DNA of 64,000 bases from an uncultured Bacteroides sp. GTDB taxonomy: Bacteria > Bacteroidota > Bacteroidia > Bacteroidales > Bacteroidaceae. The DNA is taken from contig CALADS010000038.1 in assembly GCA_937890825.1 (NCBI GenBank), positions 62,001 through 126,000 of the forward strand, given 5' to 3'. The position numbers and the translations under genes were made by a program. Of the stretch, positions 8,639 to 18,428 are shown in pieces (position 1 is the stretch's first letter; each line of letters opens with the position of its first letter). The notes beneath the pieces are model-generated. The model was not told where the DNA came from. It did no database searches and worked only from the letters and a program-made list of their open reading frames with translations.

Positions 8639-8898
8639 AACTCTTAGTTATTTATGGTTTGCCACTATGGCTTACCTTCTTGTCACAAAGATATGAATAA
8701 TTTCCAAAAAGACAAGTATGCTTTACTTTATCTTCATGTTTTTTTATATGAAATTGTGTTTAGAGAAGGAGATTAAAAGGTCAGTATGCTTTGTATTTTA
8801 AGTAAAATGCAAAAGAGGGATTGTTTATGTTGTGAATATTATTTTATTTTGCATAAGTAGCTTGATATTGGTTCACAGAAAATAATAATAATATAGCA

Positions 8899-9327
8899 AT
8901 GATAAGGAGATTTGAAAGGTTGGATATGGAAACTGTCTTGCAGATATGGCTGGAGGGAAATCTGCAGGCACATCCGTTTATTTCAGCTTCTTATTGGGAG
9001 GGTCATCTGGATATGATGCGTGAAGTTTTGCCCCAATCGGAAGTGTATGTCTATTCACAGGAGGGGAAGGTGATTGCTTTTGTAGGTTTGGATCAAAACT
9101 ACATCGCTGGTATCTTTATACAGAAGGAATGGCGTTCGCAGGGAATAGGGGGGAGGTTGCTGGCTTTTCTTAAAGAAAGAAAACCGGCTCTTATGTTGTG
9201 TGTATATCGGAAAAATGAACGGGCCTGTCGTTTTTATTTAAAAGAGAACTTTCAGATTAAAGAGGAAAAAACCGATTATCCTACGGGTGAAAAAGAGTAT
9301 CTGATGGAGTGGAAATCTGCTCCCTAG
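8899..9327 (+). CDS. GNAT-family N-acetyltransferase
   Basis: A 142-residue single-domain acetyltransferase. Visible elements are strand beta-4 (GKVIAFVGLD), the acetyl-CoA loop WRSQGIGGRLL at about residues 78-88, and the C-terminal NERACRFYLKENF motif typical of GNAT motif B. The acceptor is unknown; YjaB/YiaC-like small enzymes are the closest type I recognise. It stands alone between the XRE operon and the TonB receptor gene. Confidence 0.85.
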   Translation: MIRRFERLDMETVLQIWLEGNLQAHPFISASYWEGHLDMMREVLPQSEVYVYSQEGKVIAFVGLDQNYIAGIFIQKEWRSQGIGGRLLAFLKERKPALMLCVYRKNERACRFYLKENFQIKEEKTDYPTGEKEYLMEWKSAP

Positions 9328-9436
9328 CTGTAACTGTTTTGTCATGCGGATGTTACCTGTTCTTCAAACTGTTGCAAATTTCATGTAATTTGTTGCCTCT
9401 ACTTTTGCGGCATCAAATTAACAGTTTACAACAGGT

Positions 9437-12298
9437 ATGAAAAAAGAAACAGGTATGAAAAAGATTGTAAAAGCTTGCCTATTTGTTTTATTGATGGCAG
9501 GAGGAAATACGCATGTGTGGGCAGATGAAGATGTCAGCGTGGTGAAACAGAGCACCATCTGCGGACGTATTGTAGATGCCTCGAAGCAGATTCTTCCCGG
9601 AGCATCTATCTATATCGAAAAATTAAAGACTGGGGTGACCAGTGACGTGAACGGATTCTATTCTTTCGCCAACTTGAATCCGGGAACCTATACGGTAAAG
9701 GTGACTTATGTAGGCTATTCGCCCGTAGAACTGCAAATTGTGGTTCCTGAAGGTAAGACCTTGGAAAAAGATGTAGTCTTGAATGAGGGAGTTGAATTAC
9801 AAGAAGTGGTTGTAGGGGGTGCTTTTCAAGGACAGCGTCGGGCACTTAACATGCAGAAAAGCGGCATAGGAATTACGAATGTAGTGTCGGCCGACCAGGT
9901 AGGCAAGTTCCCGGATTCGAATATAGGCGATGCTCTGAAGCGCATCAATGGTATCAATGTACAGTACGACCAGGGAGAGGCCCGCTTCGGACAGGTACGT
10001 GGTACCAGTGCCGACCTGACTTCGGTAACGGTTAATGGCAACCGCATTCCTTCGGCTGAGGGAGATACCCGTAACGTGCAGCTCGACTTGATTCCTGCCG
10101 ACATGGTGCAGACCATTGAGGTGAATAAGGTGGTTACCTCGGATATGGACGGTGATGCCATTGGCGGAGCTATCAATCTGGTGACGAAAAGCACTCCGTA
10201 TAAGCGAGTAATCAGTGCTACGGCTGGTTCCGGATACAACTGGATTAGCGCAAAACCGCTTTGGAATCTGGGATTTACATACGGTGACCGTTATTTTAAG
10301 AATAAGCTGGGTGTGATGCTTTCGGCTTCTTATCAGTACGCACCGGGCGGGTCGGATAATACGGAATTTGAATACGATGTGGACGATGACAACCAGGTGT
10401 ATCTGGATAAGGCGGAGATTCGTCAGTATTATGTGACGCGTGAGCGTCAGAGCTATTCATTGGCTGCCGATTATAAGTTTAATGCGAATCACAGCATTTC
10501 GTTTAAGGGTATCTATAACCGTCGCAGTGACTGGGAGAACCGTTACCGTATGACTTTTAAGAAACTGAACGATGAACCGAAAGATAGGAGTATTGTACTG
10601 CAAACCAAGGCTGGAGCGCATGATAATAAAAATGCTCGTTTGGAGTTGCAGCAGACTATGGACTTCACTTTGGATGGAAAGCATCAGCTTGGAAAATTAG
10701 GTATGGATTGGGCTGCTTCTTATTCACGGGCTACGGAAGACCGTCCTGACGAGCGTTATTTTGGGGTTGCCATGAAGGGGAAGAAGAACAAAGATTTCTT
10801 TCAAGACTTTACTTTCTTGGATAAAACGTCCAGACAACCGTATCCTAGCAAGGGATTAGGGGATGTAAGTCAGTATACTTGGGGCATTGATGAATTGACC
10901 AATAGCGATCAGGAAACAAAAGAAAATGAGTGGAAATTCCGGCTAAACTTTGAATTGCCGCTCACCCAGGGGCTGTTTGGAAATACGTTGAGATTTGGTG
11001 CCAAATATACGGCCAAGGACAAGGAACGTGAAACTACTTGCTTCAGTTATGCGGATGCGTATGAAGATGCGTCTGAAGACGAATGGCAGCAACATCTCAG
11101 CAGTCAGATTAGAAAGGGCTTTATGCCGGGTGATCATTATTTGAATGGTTCTTCCTTCATCAGTAAGACATACATGGGGAAAATGACTTTTGCCGATATG
11201 GAGGGTGTTAAAATGCTGGAAGAATCGGCAGGAGACTATTCGGCTAAGGAACAGGTAACCAGTGCTTACCTGCGTTTGGATCAACGTTTGGGTGAAAGAC
11301 TGGAGGCGGTAGCCGGACTTCGTATGGAACGTACGGACTTGAAATATAGTGGGGTGAACTGGATTGTAGATGATCTGGAAGACGAACAAGGCCGGTTGGA
11401 GCCTACGGGTAATCACAAGCATCATTACACCAATTGGTTGCCTAGCTTATTACTGAAATATAATGTGAATGACGATTTGAAACTGCGTGCTTCGTATACA
11501 CAGACCTTGTCTCGACCAAAGTATTCGGCATTGGTGCCTAGCATCAACTACAACATTGCCGAGGAGGAGGCTAAGATAGGGAACGCGAATCTGAAACCGA
11601 CTACGGCACACAATCTGGACCTCAGCGGTGAGTATTACTTCAAGAGTGTAGGACTGGTGAGCCTCGGAGTATTCTATAAGAGGGTGAAGGATGTGATTGT
11701 AGATGAAGTATGGCGTGCTACTTCCGATCCCAATATCCCTGATGGATTATTGAATGAAGACGGTGAGCCGGTGAAGTATGAAATCAGTCGTCCTATCAAT
11801 GCCTATGATGCCGATCTGTTTGGGGTAGAGGTGGCTTATCAGCGTGATTTCGGCTTCATAGCTCCGGCACTGAAATCGGTGGGCTTCTATGGTACATATA
11901 CATATACGCACGGAAAGACTAAAAATTATCAGTTTGAACACCGCAAAGTGGCCGACGGTGAGGAGGTTAAGATGACGGGCTCGCCGGAGCATACAACCAA
12001 TGCTTCTCTTTATTATGAAAAGAATGGCATTAATGTGAGACTTTCTTATAATTTTGCATCCGATTTCATTGATGAGATGGGAGCTAATGCGCTACTGGAT
12101 CGTTATTATGATAAGGTAAACTATATGGATGTCAATGCCAGCTATACTTGGGGAAAACGTTTTAAAACAACGGTTTATGCTGAGGCTACTAACTTGTTAA
12201 ATCAGCCGTTGCGTTATTATTGTGGTACAAAAGACCGCACGATGCAAGTAGAATACTATGGCGTGAAGGTAAATGCAGGTATTAAAATCAATTTCTAA
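9437..12298 (+). CDS. TonB-dependent receptor paired with a phosphatase
   Basis: A 953-residue outer-membrane receptor. A signal peptide (MKKIVKACLFVLLMAGG) is followed by a carboxypeptidase-regulatory-like domain (about 45-120: CGRIVDASKQILPGASIYI ... VGYSPVEL), a plug (SADQVGKFPDSNIGDALKRI, GAINLVTKS), and a barrel ending in a C-terminal Phe (VNAGIKINF). The plug resembles the large TonB receptors first noted in Xanthomonas and Caulobacter. The gene starts with a near-duplicate of its own start region, so the ATG at 9455 is an equally good start. A -7 box TACTTTTG lies at 9400-9407. The exported phosphatase 21 nt downstream suggests that the cargo is a phosphorylated compound (inference). 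Confidence 0.9.
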   Translation: MKKETGMKKIVKACLFVLLMAGGNTHVWADEDVSVVKQSTICGRIVDASKQILPGASIYIEKLKTGVTSDVNGFYSFANLNPGTYTVKVTYVGYSPVELQIVVPEGKTLEKDVVLNEGVELQEVVVGGAFQGQRRALNMQKSGIGITNVVSADQVGKFPDSNIGDALKRINGINVQYDQGEARFGQVRGTSADLTSVTVNGNRIPSAEGDTRNVQLDLIPADMVQTIEVNKVVTSDMDGDAIGGAINLVTKSTPYKRVISATAGSGYNWISAKPLWNLGFTYGDRYFKNKLGVMLSASYQYAPGGSDNTEFEYDVDDDNQVYLDKAEIRQYYVTRERQSYSLAADYKFNANHSISFKGIYNRRSDWENRYRMTFKKLNDEPKDRSIVLQTKAGAHDNKNARLELQQTMDFTLDGKHQLGKLGMDWAASYSRATEDRPDERYFGVAMKGKKNKDFFQDFTFLDKTSRQPYPSKGLGDVSQYTWGIDELTNSDQETKENEWKFRLNFELPLTQGLFGNTLRFGAKYTAKDKERETTCFSYADAYEDASEDEWQQHLSSQIRKGFMPGDHYLNGSSFISKTYMGKMTFADMEGVKMLEESAGDYSAKEQVTSAYLRLDQRLGERLEAVAGLRMERTDLKYSGVNWIVDDLEDEQGRLEPTGNHKHHYTNWLPSLLLKYNVNDDLKLRASYTQTLSRPKYSALVPSINYNIAEEEAKIGNANLKPTTAHNLDLSGEYYFKSVGLVSLGVFYKRVKDVIVDEVWRATSDPNIPDGLLNEDGEPVKYEISRPINAYDADLFGVEVAYQRDFGFIAPALKSVGFYGTYTYTHGKTKNYQFEHRKVADGEEVKMTGSPEHTTNASLYYEKNGINVRLSYNFASDFIDEMGANALLDRYYDKVNYMDVNASYTWGKRFKTTVYAEATNLLNQPLRYYCGTKDRTMQVEYYGVKVNAGIKINF

Positions 12299-12319
12299 AC
12301 GACTAACTGTTTTTATTCT

Positions 12320-13255
12320 ATGAGAAAGTTATCATTTGTTTTACTGCTCGCCATGCTTTGTGGTGTGGTGCAAGCGCAAATTACTGATTACAGTATCTTT
12401 AAACATAAGTTTAATTTCTATGTAGCCAATGACCTGGGACGCAACGGATATTATGATCAGAAGCCCATAGCCGAACGGATGGGCGAGATGGCAGATAAGG
12501 GCGTTGATCCTGAATTTGTGTTGGCTACGGGGGATATTCATCATTTTGAAGGCGTGGCCAGTGTGAACGACCCTTTGTGGATGACCAATTATGAATTGGT
12601 ATACAGTCATCCAGAGTTAATGCTGCCTTGGTTTCCCGTATTGGGGAATCATGAATATCGGGGGAATACGCAGGCTGTGCTAGACTACAGTCGGGTGTCT
12701 CGCCGGTGGGTGATGCCGGCTCGGTATTATACGCAGGTATTTAGTGATAAGGGGATGACGTTGCGTGTTGTTTGGATAGACACTGCTCCGCTAATTGGTA
12801 AGTATCGTAGGGAAAAAGATAAATATCCCGATGCCAGTCTGCAAGATGACAACCGTCAGTTGGCTTGGATGGATTCTGTACTGACAGCTGCACGCGAAGA
12901 TTGGGTGATCGTAGCTGGTCATCATCCCATTTATGCCGAGACACCTAAGGATGCAGAAGAGCGGGTGGATATGCAGCAAAGAGTAGATCCTATCTTGCGT
13001 CGTCATCACGTGGATATGTATCTATGCGGACATATTCATAACTTTCAGCATATTCGCATCAAAGGCAGTGACATAGACTATATTACCAATTCTGCCGGCT
13101 CATTAAGTCGTAAGGTAAAGCCTGTAGAAGGTACGCTGTTTTGCAGTCCAGAGCCAGGGTTTTCCATAGTTTCGGCTAGTAAACAACAATTGGAACTGCG
13201 TATGATCGATAAAAAAGGTAATGTATTGTATACTGTAACGCGCAGTAAGAAATAG
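12320..13255 (+). CDS. exported purple-acid/TRAP-like metallophosphatase
   Basis: A 311-residue calcineurin-like phosphoesterase with a cleavable signal peptide (MRKLSFVLLLAMLCGVVQA). Metal-site motifs appear in order: DLGRNG, GDIHHFEG, GNHEYRG, AGHHPIY and CGHIHNFQ, the arrangement of tartrate-resistant/purple acid phosphatases. It should hydrolyse phosphomonoesters in the periplasm. It lies 21 nt after the TonB receptor and almost certainly shares its transcript, which ends at the strong hairpin at 13265-13310. The natural substrate is unknown. Confidence 0.85.
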   Translation: MRKLSFVLLLAMLCGVVQAQITDYSIFKHKFNFYVANDLGRNGYYDQKPIAERMGEMADKGVDPEFVLATGDIHHFEGVASVNDPLWMTNYELVYSHPELMLPWFPVLGNHEYRGNTQAVLDYSRVSRRWVMPARYYTQVFSDKGMTLRVVWIDTAPLIGKYRREKDKYPDASLQDDNRQLAWMDSVLTAAREDWVIVAGHHPIYAETPKDAEERVDMQQRVDPILRRHHVDMYLCGHIHNFQHIRIKGSDIDYITNSAGSLSRKVKPVEGTLFCSPEPGFSIVSASKQQLELRMIDKKGNVLYTVTRSKK

Positions 13256-13264
13256 AAAAAATAT

Positions 13265-13310
13265 AAAAAGCTTAATAAATACTTTCTGAATCGTATTTAT
13301 TAAGCTTTTT
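13265..13310. terminator. bidirectional terminator
   Basis: An 18-bp perfect stem, AAAAAGCTTAATAAATAC (13265-13282) with its complement (13293-13310), loop of 10 nt. The A/T ends give a T-run on both strands, so it can end both the phosphatase transcript and the convergent gene at 13351. Confidence 0.85.
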
Positions 13311-13350
13311 ATTACTGTAAAGTCATCTGTATCGTTCGGAAAAGTTGTTT

Positions 13351-14586
13351 TTATTCTATTCGCTTGCATCCGTTGGCCTGCATAAACTCTTGCAGTTGTG
13401 TTTCATGATTTCCTTGCAGCAGAATGTGATGGTTACCTAGTGGATTACGTAGGAAATAACCCGAAGAAGTGTTTAGATGTACCCTTACCTGAGTGCGGCA
13501 CATATTGATGTAGTTGGTATTCTCCGTCAGTGTGCCCGTGCTGAGGTAATATTCATCTAAGCATTCTCCACCACATTTTAATAAGGTGACGTCGCCTGTG
13601 GGCAGCAGGCCTTGGATGCCAATGCCTATTTCTGTTTCAAAGTGACTGCGTAGGATATATTGCTCGGTTTGGTTCAATCCTACGGTACAGTGAGCCAGTA
13701 CCAGTTCATTTTTAGTACTTTGTATCATGGATGGATTGGCCATGAAGCCCACTTTTCCAGTCACGGCTTTGGCTGCCAATAAGGTGAATACCGATTGCAG
13801 GTCGCCTTCACATCCTGCAATGATTCCTTCATCATTCAGTAAGGCCAATGCCAGACAGCCGGTGGTTCCCAGCTTCTTGATAAGACGAAAACAACTGAGC
13901 GTCAAAGCATTCAGTTTTTCTTCTTGTACCAATCGTTTTAGGGCCATATAGAGTCTCATGGCTTTCAGCATATCTTCTGGCGTAGCTTCTCTGCATGCCA
14001 GTGCTTTTTGGGCTAGTAAGGCCGATTGTTCTCCCACTTCGTCGTCGGTTATTTCCTCGTAATAGGCATAGACTCGCTCTAATGGTAAGTTGAGGTAATC
14101 TACTGTCCAGCGCTGCTTGGCTAGTAAATAATCTACGTTGCTGGATATAAGCCAACTAGATGGTGTTCCCACCACCCCAATTCTGCTGTTCTTCAAGTTG
14201 CTTTGTGCCTGGAAATTGCCGGCCAGTACAAAGATGCGCTTCACAATGCTATGGAGGTCGCCGTGCAGAATTTCGCTTTTCATGCCACGCACACGTAGCC
14301 ATGATGAAATTTCCAATGCGGCAGCCAGCGAATTTTGCATACCGTCGGCCAATAGAATGGCAGGGCGGGGGAGAGATTCAAAATGCTGGATGACGGTTCG
14401 TTCCACACCTCCTGTGGCTATGAACAAAATACAGAAATCATTGGGAGATAGTTGGCAGATATGTTCTTCATCTATAAAACGCACCGTGAAATATTTTTCC
14501 AGTTCCGTGAGCAGTAACTCATGTGCACTGCGCACGGATGTCTGTTTATGTAATGCAGACGAAAAAGAGATTAGGTTAATGACCAT
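13351..14586 (-). CDS. FucI/AraA-fold sugar-isomerase-like protein, function unknown
   Basis: A 411-residue protein. The C-terminal half has a region recognisable from L-fucose isomerase-related proteins (LGTTGCLALALLNDEGI, AGCEGDL at about residues 235-265), while the N-terminal half has Rossmann-like segments (FCILFIATGG, IGVVGTPSSWL). Conserved acidic residues (DEG, EGD) could bind a metal as in FucI, but the protein is much shorter than FucI (about 590 residues). It has no sugar-utilisation neighbours. Either a divergent isomerase or a sugar-binding relative; the true substrate cannot be read from the sequence. Confidence 0.6.
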   Translation of the reverse strand: MVINLISFSSALHKQTSVRSAHELLLTELEKYFTVRFIDEEHICQLSPNDFCILFIATGGVERTVIQHFESLPRPAILLADGMQNSLAAALEISSWLRVRGMKSEILHGDLHSIVKRIFVLAGNFQAQSNLKNSRIGVVGTPSSWLISSNVDYLLAKQRWTVDYLNLPLERVYAYYEEITDDEVGEQSALLAQKALACREATPEDMLKAMRLYMALKRLVQEEKLNALTLSCFRLIKKLGTTGCLALALLNDEGIIAGCEGDLQSVFTLLAAKAVTGKVGFMANPSMIQSTKNELVLAHCTVGLNQTEQYILRSHFETEIGIGIQGLLPTGDVTLLKCGGECLDEYYLSTGTLTENTNYINMCRTQVRVHLNTSSGYFLRNPLGNHHILLQGNHETQLQEFMQANGCKRIE

Positions 14587-14713
14587 AAAGCTGTATTTAA
14601 TTTATGAATACTCAAAGTTAACTTTTTCTTTTTATTCTGCATAACGATTTTATGATAGATAAGGTTTTTAAAGTTTTTATGTATAAGCATTCCGTAGGTA
14701 TCAAATAATTCGC

Positions 14714-14721
14714 TACATTTG
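14714..14721 (+). promoter_or_regulatory. probable -7 box of the aminotransferase gene
   Basis: TACATTTG matches the Bacteroides -7 consensus 40 nt before the ATG at 14761. No TTTG is found at the expected -33 position, so only the -7 element is called. Confidence 0.5.
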
Positions 14722-14760
14722 CAATCTTAAAAGAATATAAATCTGATAATACAACGAATA

Positions 14761-15960
14761 ATGCCTAAAATATCCATTCGAGGAACCGAGATGCCTGCAT
14801 CTCCTATCAGAAAATTGGCTCCCCTAGCCGAAGCTGCCAAACAGCGTGGAGTACATGTATTTCATCTGAATATTGGTCAGCCCGATTTGCCTACTCCGGA
14901 AGTGGCTTTACAGGCTATACGTAATATAGACCGGAAAATCTTGGAATACAGTCCTAGTCAAGGCTACCGCAGCTACCGGGAAAAACTGGTAGGCTATTAT
15001 GATAAATACAACATCAAACTGACGGCTGATGATATTATCATTACTTCGGGTGGTTCTGAGGCTGTACTATTCTCTTTTATGGCATGCTTGAATCCCGGTG
15101 ATGAGATTATAGTGCCCGAACCTGCTTATGCTAACTATATGGCATTTGCTATATCTGCCGGTGCTAAGATTCGTACCATTGCCACTACTATTGAGGAAGG
15201 GTTTTCCTTGCCGAAAGTAGAGAAGTTCGAAGAACTTATCAATGAGCGTACGCGTGCTATTCTTATCTGTAATCCCAATAATCCTACCGGTTATCTGTAC
15301 ACCCGTAGAGAGATGAACCAGATTCGTGATTTGGTAAAGAAGTACGATTTGTTTCTCTTTTCCGATGAGGTCTATCGTGAATTCATTTACACCGGCTCTC
15401 CCTATATCTCTGCCTGCCATTTAGAGGGAATCGAGCAGAACGTGGTACTGATAGATTCTGTATCGAAGCGGTATTCCGAATGTGGTATTCGTGTAGGCGC
15501 TTTGATTACGAAGAATCAGGAAATTCGTGAAGCGGTTATGAAGTTCTGTCAGGCTCGTCTTAGTCCGCCTCTTATCGGTCAGATTGCCGCAGAAGCTTCA
15601 CTGGATGCTGATGAGGAGTATCTGCGTGATACTTATGATGAATACGTGGATCGTCGTAAATGCTTGATTGATGGATTAAACCGGATTCCCGGTGTGTATT
15701 CACCTATCCCGATGGGCGCCTTCTATACAGTAGCTAAATTACCGGTAGATGATTCTGATAAATTCTGTGCCTGGTGTCTGTCGGAGTTTAACTATGAAGG
15801 ACAGACAGTATTTATGGCTCCTGCTTCCGGATTCTATACCACTCCCGGTGCCGGACGCAACGAGGTGCGTATTGCTTACGTGTTGAAGAAAGAAGACCTG
15901 ACCCGTGCGTTGCTTGTATTGGAGAAGGCCTTGGAAGCTTATCCCGGTCGTACGGAATGA
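14761..15960 (+). CDS. class I/II PLP-dependent aminotransferase (aspartate aminotransferase type)
   Basis: A 399-residue fold-type I aminotransferase. It shows the N-terminal substrate segment (NIGQPDLPTPEVAL), the cofactor-binding motifs SGGSEAVLF, NPNNPTGYLY and FSDEVYREF, the PLP lysine in DSVSKRYSECG, and the C-terminal Arg region NEVRIAYVL. It should transfer amino groups between an amino acid (probably aspartate or another dicarboxylic or aromatic amino acid) and 2-oxoglutarate. The stop overlaps the next gene start (ATGA), so it is translationally coupled to the LolE-like permease. Substrate specificity is not certain. Confidence 0.88.
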   Translation: MPKISIRGTEMPASPIRKLAPLAEAAKQRGVHVFHLNIGQPDLPTPEVALQAIRNIDRKILEYSPSQGYRSYREKLVGYYDKYNIKLTADDIIITSGGSEAVLFSFMACLNPGDEIIVPEPAYANYMAFAISAGAKIRTIATTIEEGFSLPKVEKFEELINERTRAILICNPNNPTGYLYTRREMNQIRDLVKKYDLFLFSDEVYREFIYTGSPYISACHLEGIEQNVVLIDSVSKRYSECGIRVGALITKNQEIREAVMKFCQARLSPPLIGQIAAEASLDADEEYLRDTYDEYVDRRKCLIDGLNRIPGVYSPIPMGAFYTVAKLPVDDSDKFCAWCLSEFNYEGQTVFMAPASGFYTTPGAGRNEVRIAYVLKKEDLTRALLVLEKALEAYPGRTE

Positions 15961-17201
15961 GTTCCTTTCCCTTTTTTATAGCCCGTCGTTTGTATAAGGG
16001 CGGTGAAGAAAAACAGGTTTCCAAGCCTGCCATCTTCATCGCCTTATTGGGTATAGCCATAGGATTAGCTGTAATGATTATTACGGTGGCTATTATTGTG
16101 GGGTTCAAGAGTCAGGTGCGTGATAAGATTGTGGGGTTTGGCTCACATTTGCAAATCACCAGTCTGTATGCGGCGCATTCTTTCGACGAGCGCCCCATTG
16201 CGGTGAACGACAGTATACGAGCTATGCTTGCTGCCTTTCCCGATGTGCAGCACGTACAGCATTATTCTACTAAACCCGGTATGCTGAAAACAGCAGATGC
16301 CTTTCAAGGTATGATTCTGAAAGGGGTAGGTGAGGATTATGATTTGTCTTTCTTCCGACACCATCTGGTTGAAGGTGTTTTGCCGCAGTTCAGTGATACA
16401 GTCTCTTCTAATCGAGTAGTTATATCCCGTTCGTTGGCCGATAAACTGAAGCTGAAGCTGGGGGACAAGATAGATACTTACTTTATACAAGAAACCATTC
16501 GGGTACGTAGGCTTACGATAGCAGGTATCTATCAAACTAATTTTTCTGAATACGATAACCTTTTTCTACTAACCGACCGCAGGTTGGTGAATCGATTGAA
16601 TAACTGGGCTTCCGATCAGGTAAGCGGGATAGAGCTACAGTTGCGTAATTACGAACAATTGGAAGACGCTACTTACCAAGTATCAGCTGCGCTCGATGGT
16701 ATATCCGATCGTTTAGGTGAAGCCTATTGTGTAACCAATATAGAGCAGCTTAATCCGCCGGTTTTTGCCTGGCTCAGTATTTTGGATGTCAACATTTGGG
16801 TAATCTTGCTTCTGATGATAGGAGTTGCTGGATTTACCATGATTTCCGGTCTGCTGATAATCATTATAGAGCGAACCTCCATGATTGGGGTACTTAAATC
16901 TTTAGGGGCGGATAATCGCTCCATCCGTCATCTGTTCCTATGGTTTTCTGTATTCCTCATTGGCAAAGGAATGTTTTGGGGAAATGTGGTAGGACTGGTC
17001 TTTTATGGTGTACAGCGGTATTTCGGACTTTTCCGCTTAGACCCTGCTACTTACTACATGGATACCGTACCGGTGTCGATTAGCCTCTGGCATCTGTTGT
17101 TGCTGAATGCAGGTACGCTGCTGGCTTCTCTCTGCATGTTGTTGGGACCCTCTTACATCATTACCCGTATTCATCCGGCCCGCTCTATGCGCTACGAATG
17201 A
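15957..17201 (+). CDS. LolE/LolC-like ABC transporter permease
   Basis: A 414-residue inner-membrane protein with the FtsX/MacB layout. One N-terminal membrane helix (about 25-48) is followed by a large periplasmic domain (about 50-265) and three C-terminal helices (about 275-300, 318-345 and 370-395). The N-terminal FIARRLYKGG and the ERTSMIGVLKSLGADNRSIR coupling segment are typical of LolC/E lipoprotein-releasing permeases. The ATP-binding partner is not adjacent. It starts within the last codons of the aminotransferase gene. It probably extracts lipoproteins from the inner membrane for delivery outwards. Confidence 0.85.
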   Translation: MSSFPFFIARRLYKGGEEKQVSKPAIFIALLGIAIGLAVMIITVAIIVGFKSQVRDKIVGFGSHLQITSLYAAHSFDERPIAVNDSIRAMLAAFPDVQHVQHYSTKPGMLKTADAFQGMILKGVGEDYDLSFFRHHLVEGVLPQFSDTVSSNRVVISRSLADKLKLKLGDKIDTYFIQETIRVRRLTIAGIYQTNFSEYDNLFLLTDRRLVNRLNNWASDQVSGIELQLRNYEQLEDATYQVSAALDGISDRLGEAYCVTNIEQLNPPVFAWLSILDVNIWVILLLMIGVAGFTMISGLLIIIIERTSMIGVLKSLGADNRSIRHLFLWFSVFLIGKGMFWGNVVGLVFYGVQRYFGLFRLDPATYYMDTVPVSISLWHLLLLNAGTLLASLCMLLGPSYIITRIHPARSMRYE

Positions 17202-17216
17202 GACAATCCTCGTAAA

Positions 17217-18392
17217 CTATTTGCGCAAGAAGTCGCTTTTCTTTCTGAACAAGCAGTACAATTCCCAACGTAAGCTTTGCATGGGTTGTAGGAAATCAAA
17301 TACTGGTAATGACCAAAAATAGCGTCTGGGCTCGTTCAGAGCCTGGCAAGTAAGTCGCATCACTATCCCTTGTACGCCCCATTTCAGCAAGAAAAGCAGC
17401 GGTCCGGCAGCTGCCACTGCCCAATGCGCCTGCCATGTGCCAAGTACCATACTTGTCAGCCAACCTGTGTGAAATAGCAGACGTGTACAAGTCTCAAAGC
17501 CAAATATCCACCTTTGGCACCCTTTGTATAGGTGAGCCGTAGACCGATATCCTATTTTTTCTTCTCGCCAGTCTTTGACTCTATACGGTTGCGATGTGCA
17601 CATTACCGCTTCAGGAGAGCACTCTACACGTGTGTTGCTGGCAGAAGCCGTTTGGTTGACAAATAAATCATCATCTCCACGTTGAAGGGTCAGGTAGGCA
17701 GACAAGCCTTTATGCTGGTAAAATAACTCTTTGCGATAAGCCAGGTTACGGCCGAAAGCCATGTAGGGATGTCCGCCCAAAGCTGCACTCAAGTAGCGCA
17801 TACCAGTGAACAGATTATCGTAGCACACCCGCTTGCTCAGCCATCCTTTTCCGTGCTCATAGGTGCTGTAACCTATCACCATTTCTGTGCGCGGAGTAAA
17901 ATTGCGTGCCATGGTTTGCAGCCATTCTTTCCCTTGGGGCCTACATTGGGTATCCGTCAGTATAATCCAGTCGTATTTACTAGCCTTGATACCCAAGGTT
18001 ACTGCCAGCTTCTTCCGGCTGATATAGCGTGAGGAATTCGGAATAAAGCTATGATATAAGTGCGGATAACGTTCTTCCATCCGGGTGAGATAGTCTTCGC
18101 TTCCGTCGTCTTGTCCGTCAATGATGACAATTACCTCGTATAGCGGGTAATCTTGTTCCAGGATAGCAGGTAAATTCTGTTTCAGATGGTCTGCAGCCTC
18201 GTGTGCATAGAGAATCACCGATAAGGGCGGTCGTTCCTGTGTAAAGTGCAGTTCCTGATTCCGTTCGCACTTGTTTCTGCGTGCTATCCGGCTATAGATT
18301 CCCGTGTAATACAGCAGTTGTATCAGAAAAAGAATGGCTGTTGCTGTCAGCAGTATTTTCTCAGTCTCGTCGAATATAAAAAAATCCATCAT
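17217..18392 (-). CDS. membrane-anchored family 2 glycosyltransferase
   Basis: A protein of about 391 residues. I prefer the ATG at 18392 or 18389 over 18419 because it leads directly into the first membrane helix (about 8-28). The GT-A domain shows PLSVILYAHEA, IIDGQDDGSED, the DxD-like LTDTQCRP, and RGDDDLFV with a downstream QRW resembling QxxRW. Two C-terminal membrane segments (about 305-350) follow. It resembles processive or lipid-linked GT2 enzymes; the product is unknown. It lies 36 nt after bioD and a minus-strand -7 box (TATTTTTG) sits at 18409-18416, so it could be read with the biotin operon or separately. Confidence 0.85.
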   Translation of the reverse strand: MMDFFIFDETEKILLTATAILFLIQLLYYTGIYSRIARRNKCERNQELHFTQERPPLSVILYAHEAADHLKQNLPAILEQDYPLYEVIVIIDGQDDGSEDYLTRMEERYPHLYHSFIPNSSRYISRKKLAVTLGIKASKYDWIILTDTQCRPQGKEWLQTMARNFTPRTEMVIGYSTYEHGKGWLSKRVCYDNLFTGMRYLSAALGGHPYMAFGRNLAYRKELFYQHKGLSAYLTLQRGDDDLFVNQTASASNTRVECSPEAVMCTSQPYRVKDWREEKIGYRSTAHLYKGCQRWIFGFETCTRLLFHTGWLTSMVLGTWQAHWAVAAAGPLLFLLKWGVQGIVMRLTCQALNEPRRYFWSLPVFDFLQPMQSLRWELYCLFRKKSDFLRK

Positions 18393-18428
18393 GCCTTTTT
18401 GTTTTCGGCAAAAATACAAAAAAAATGA

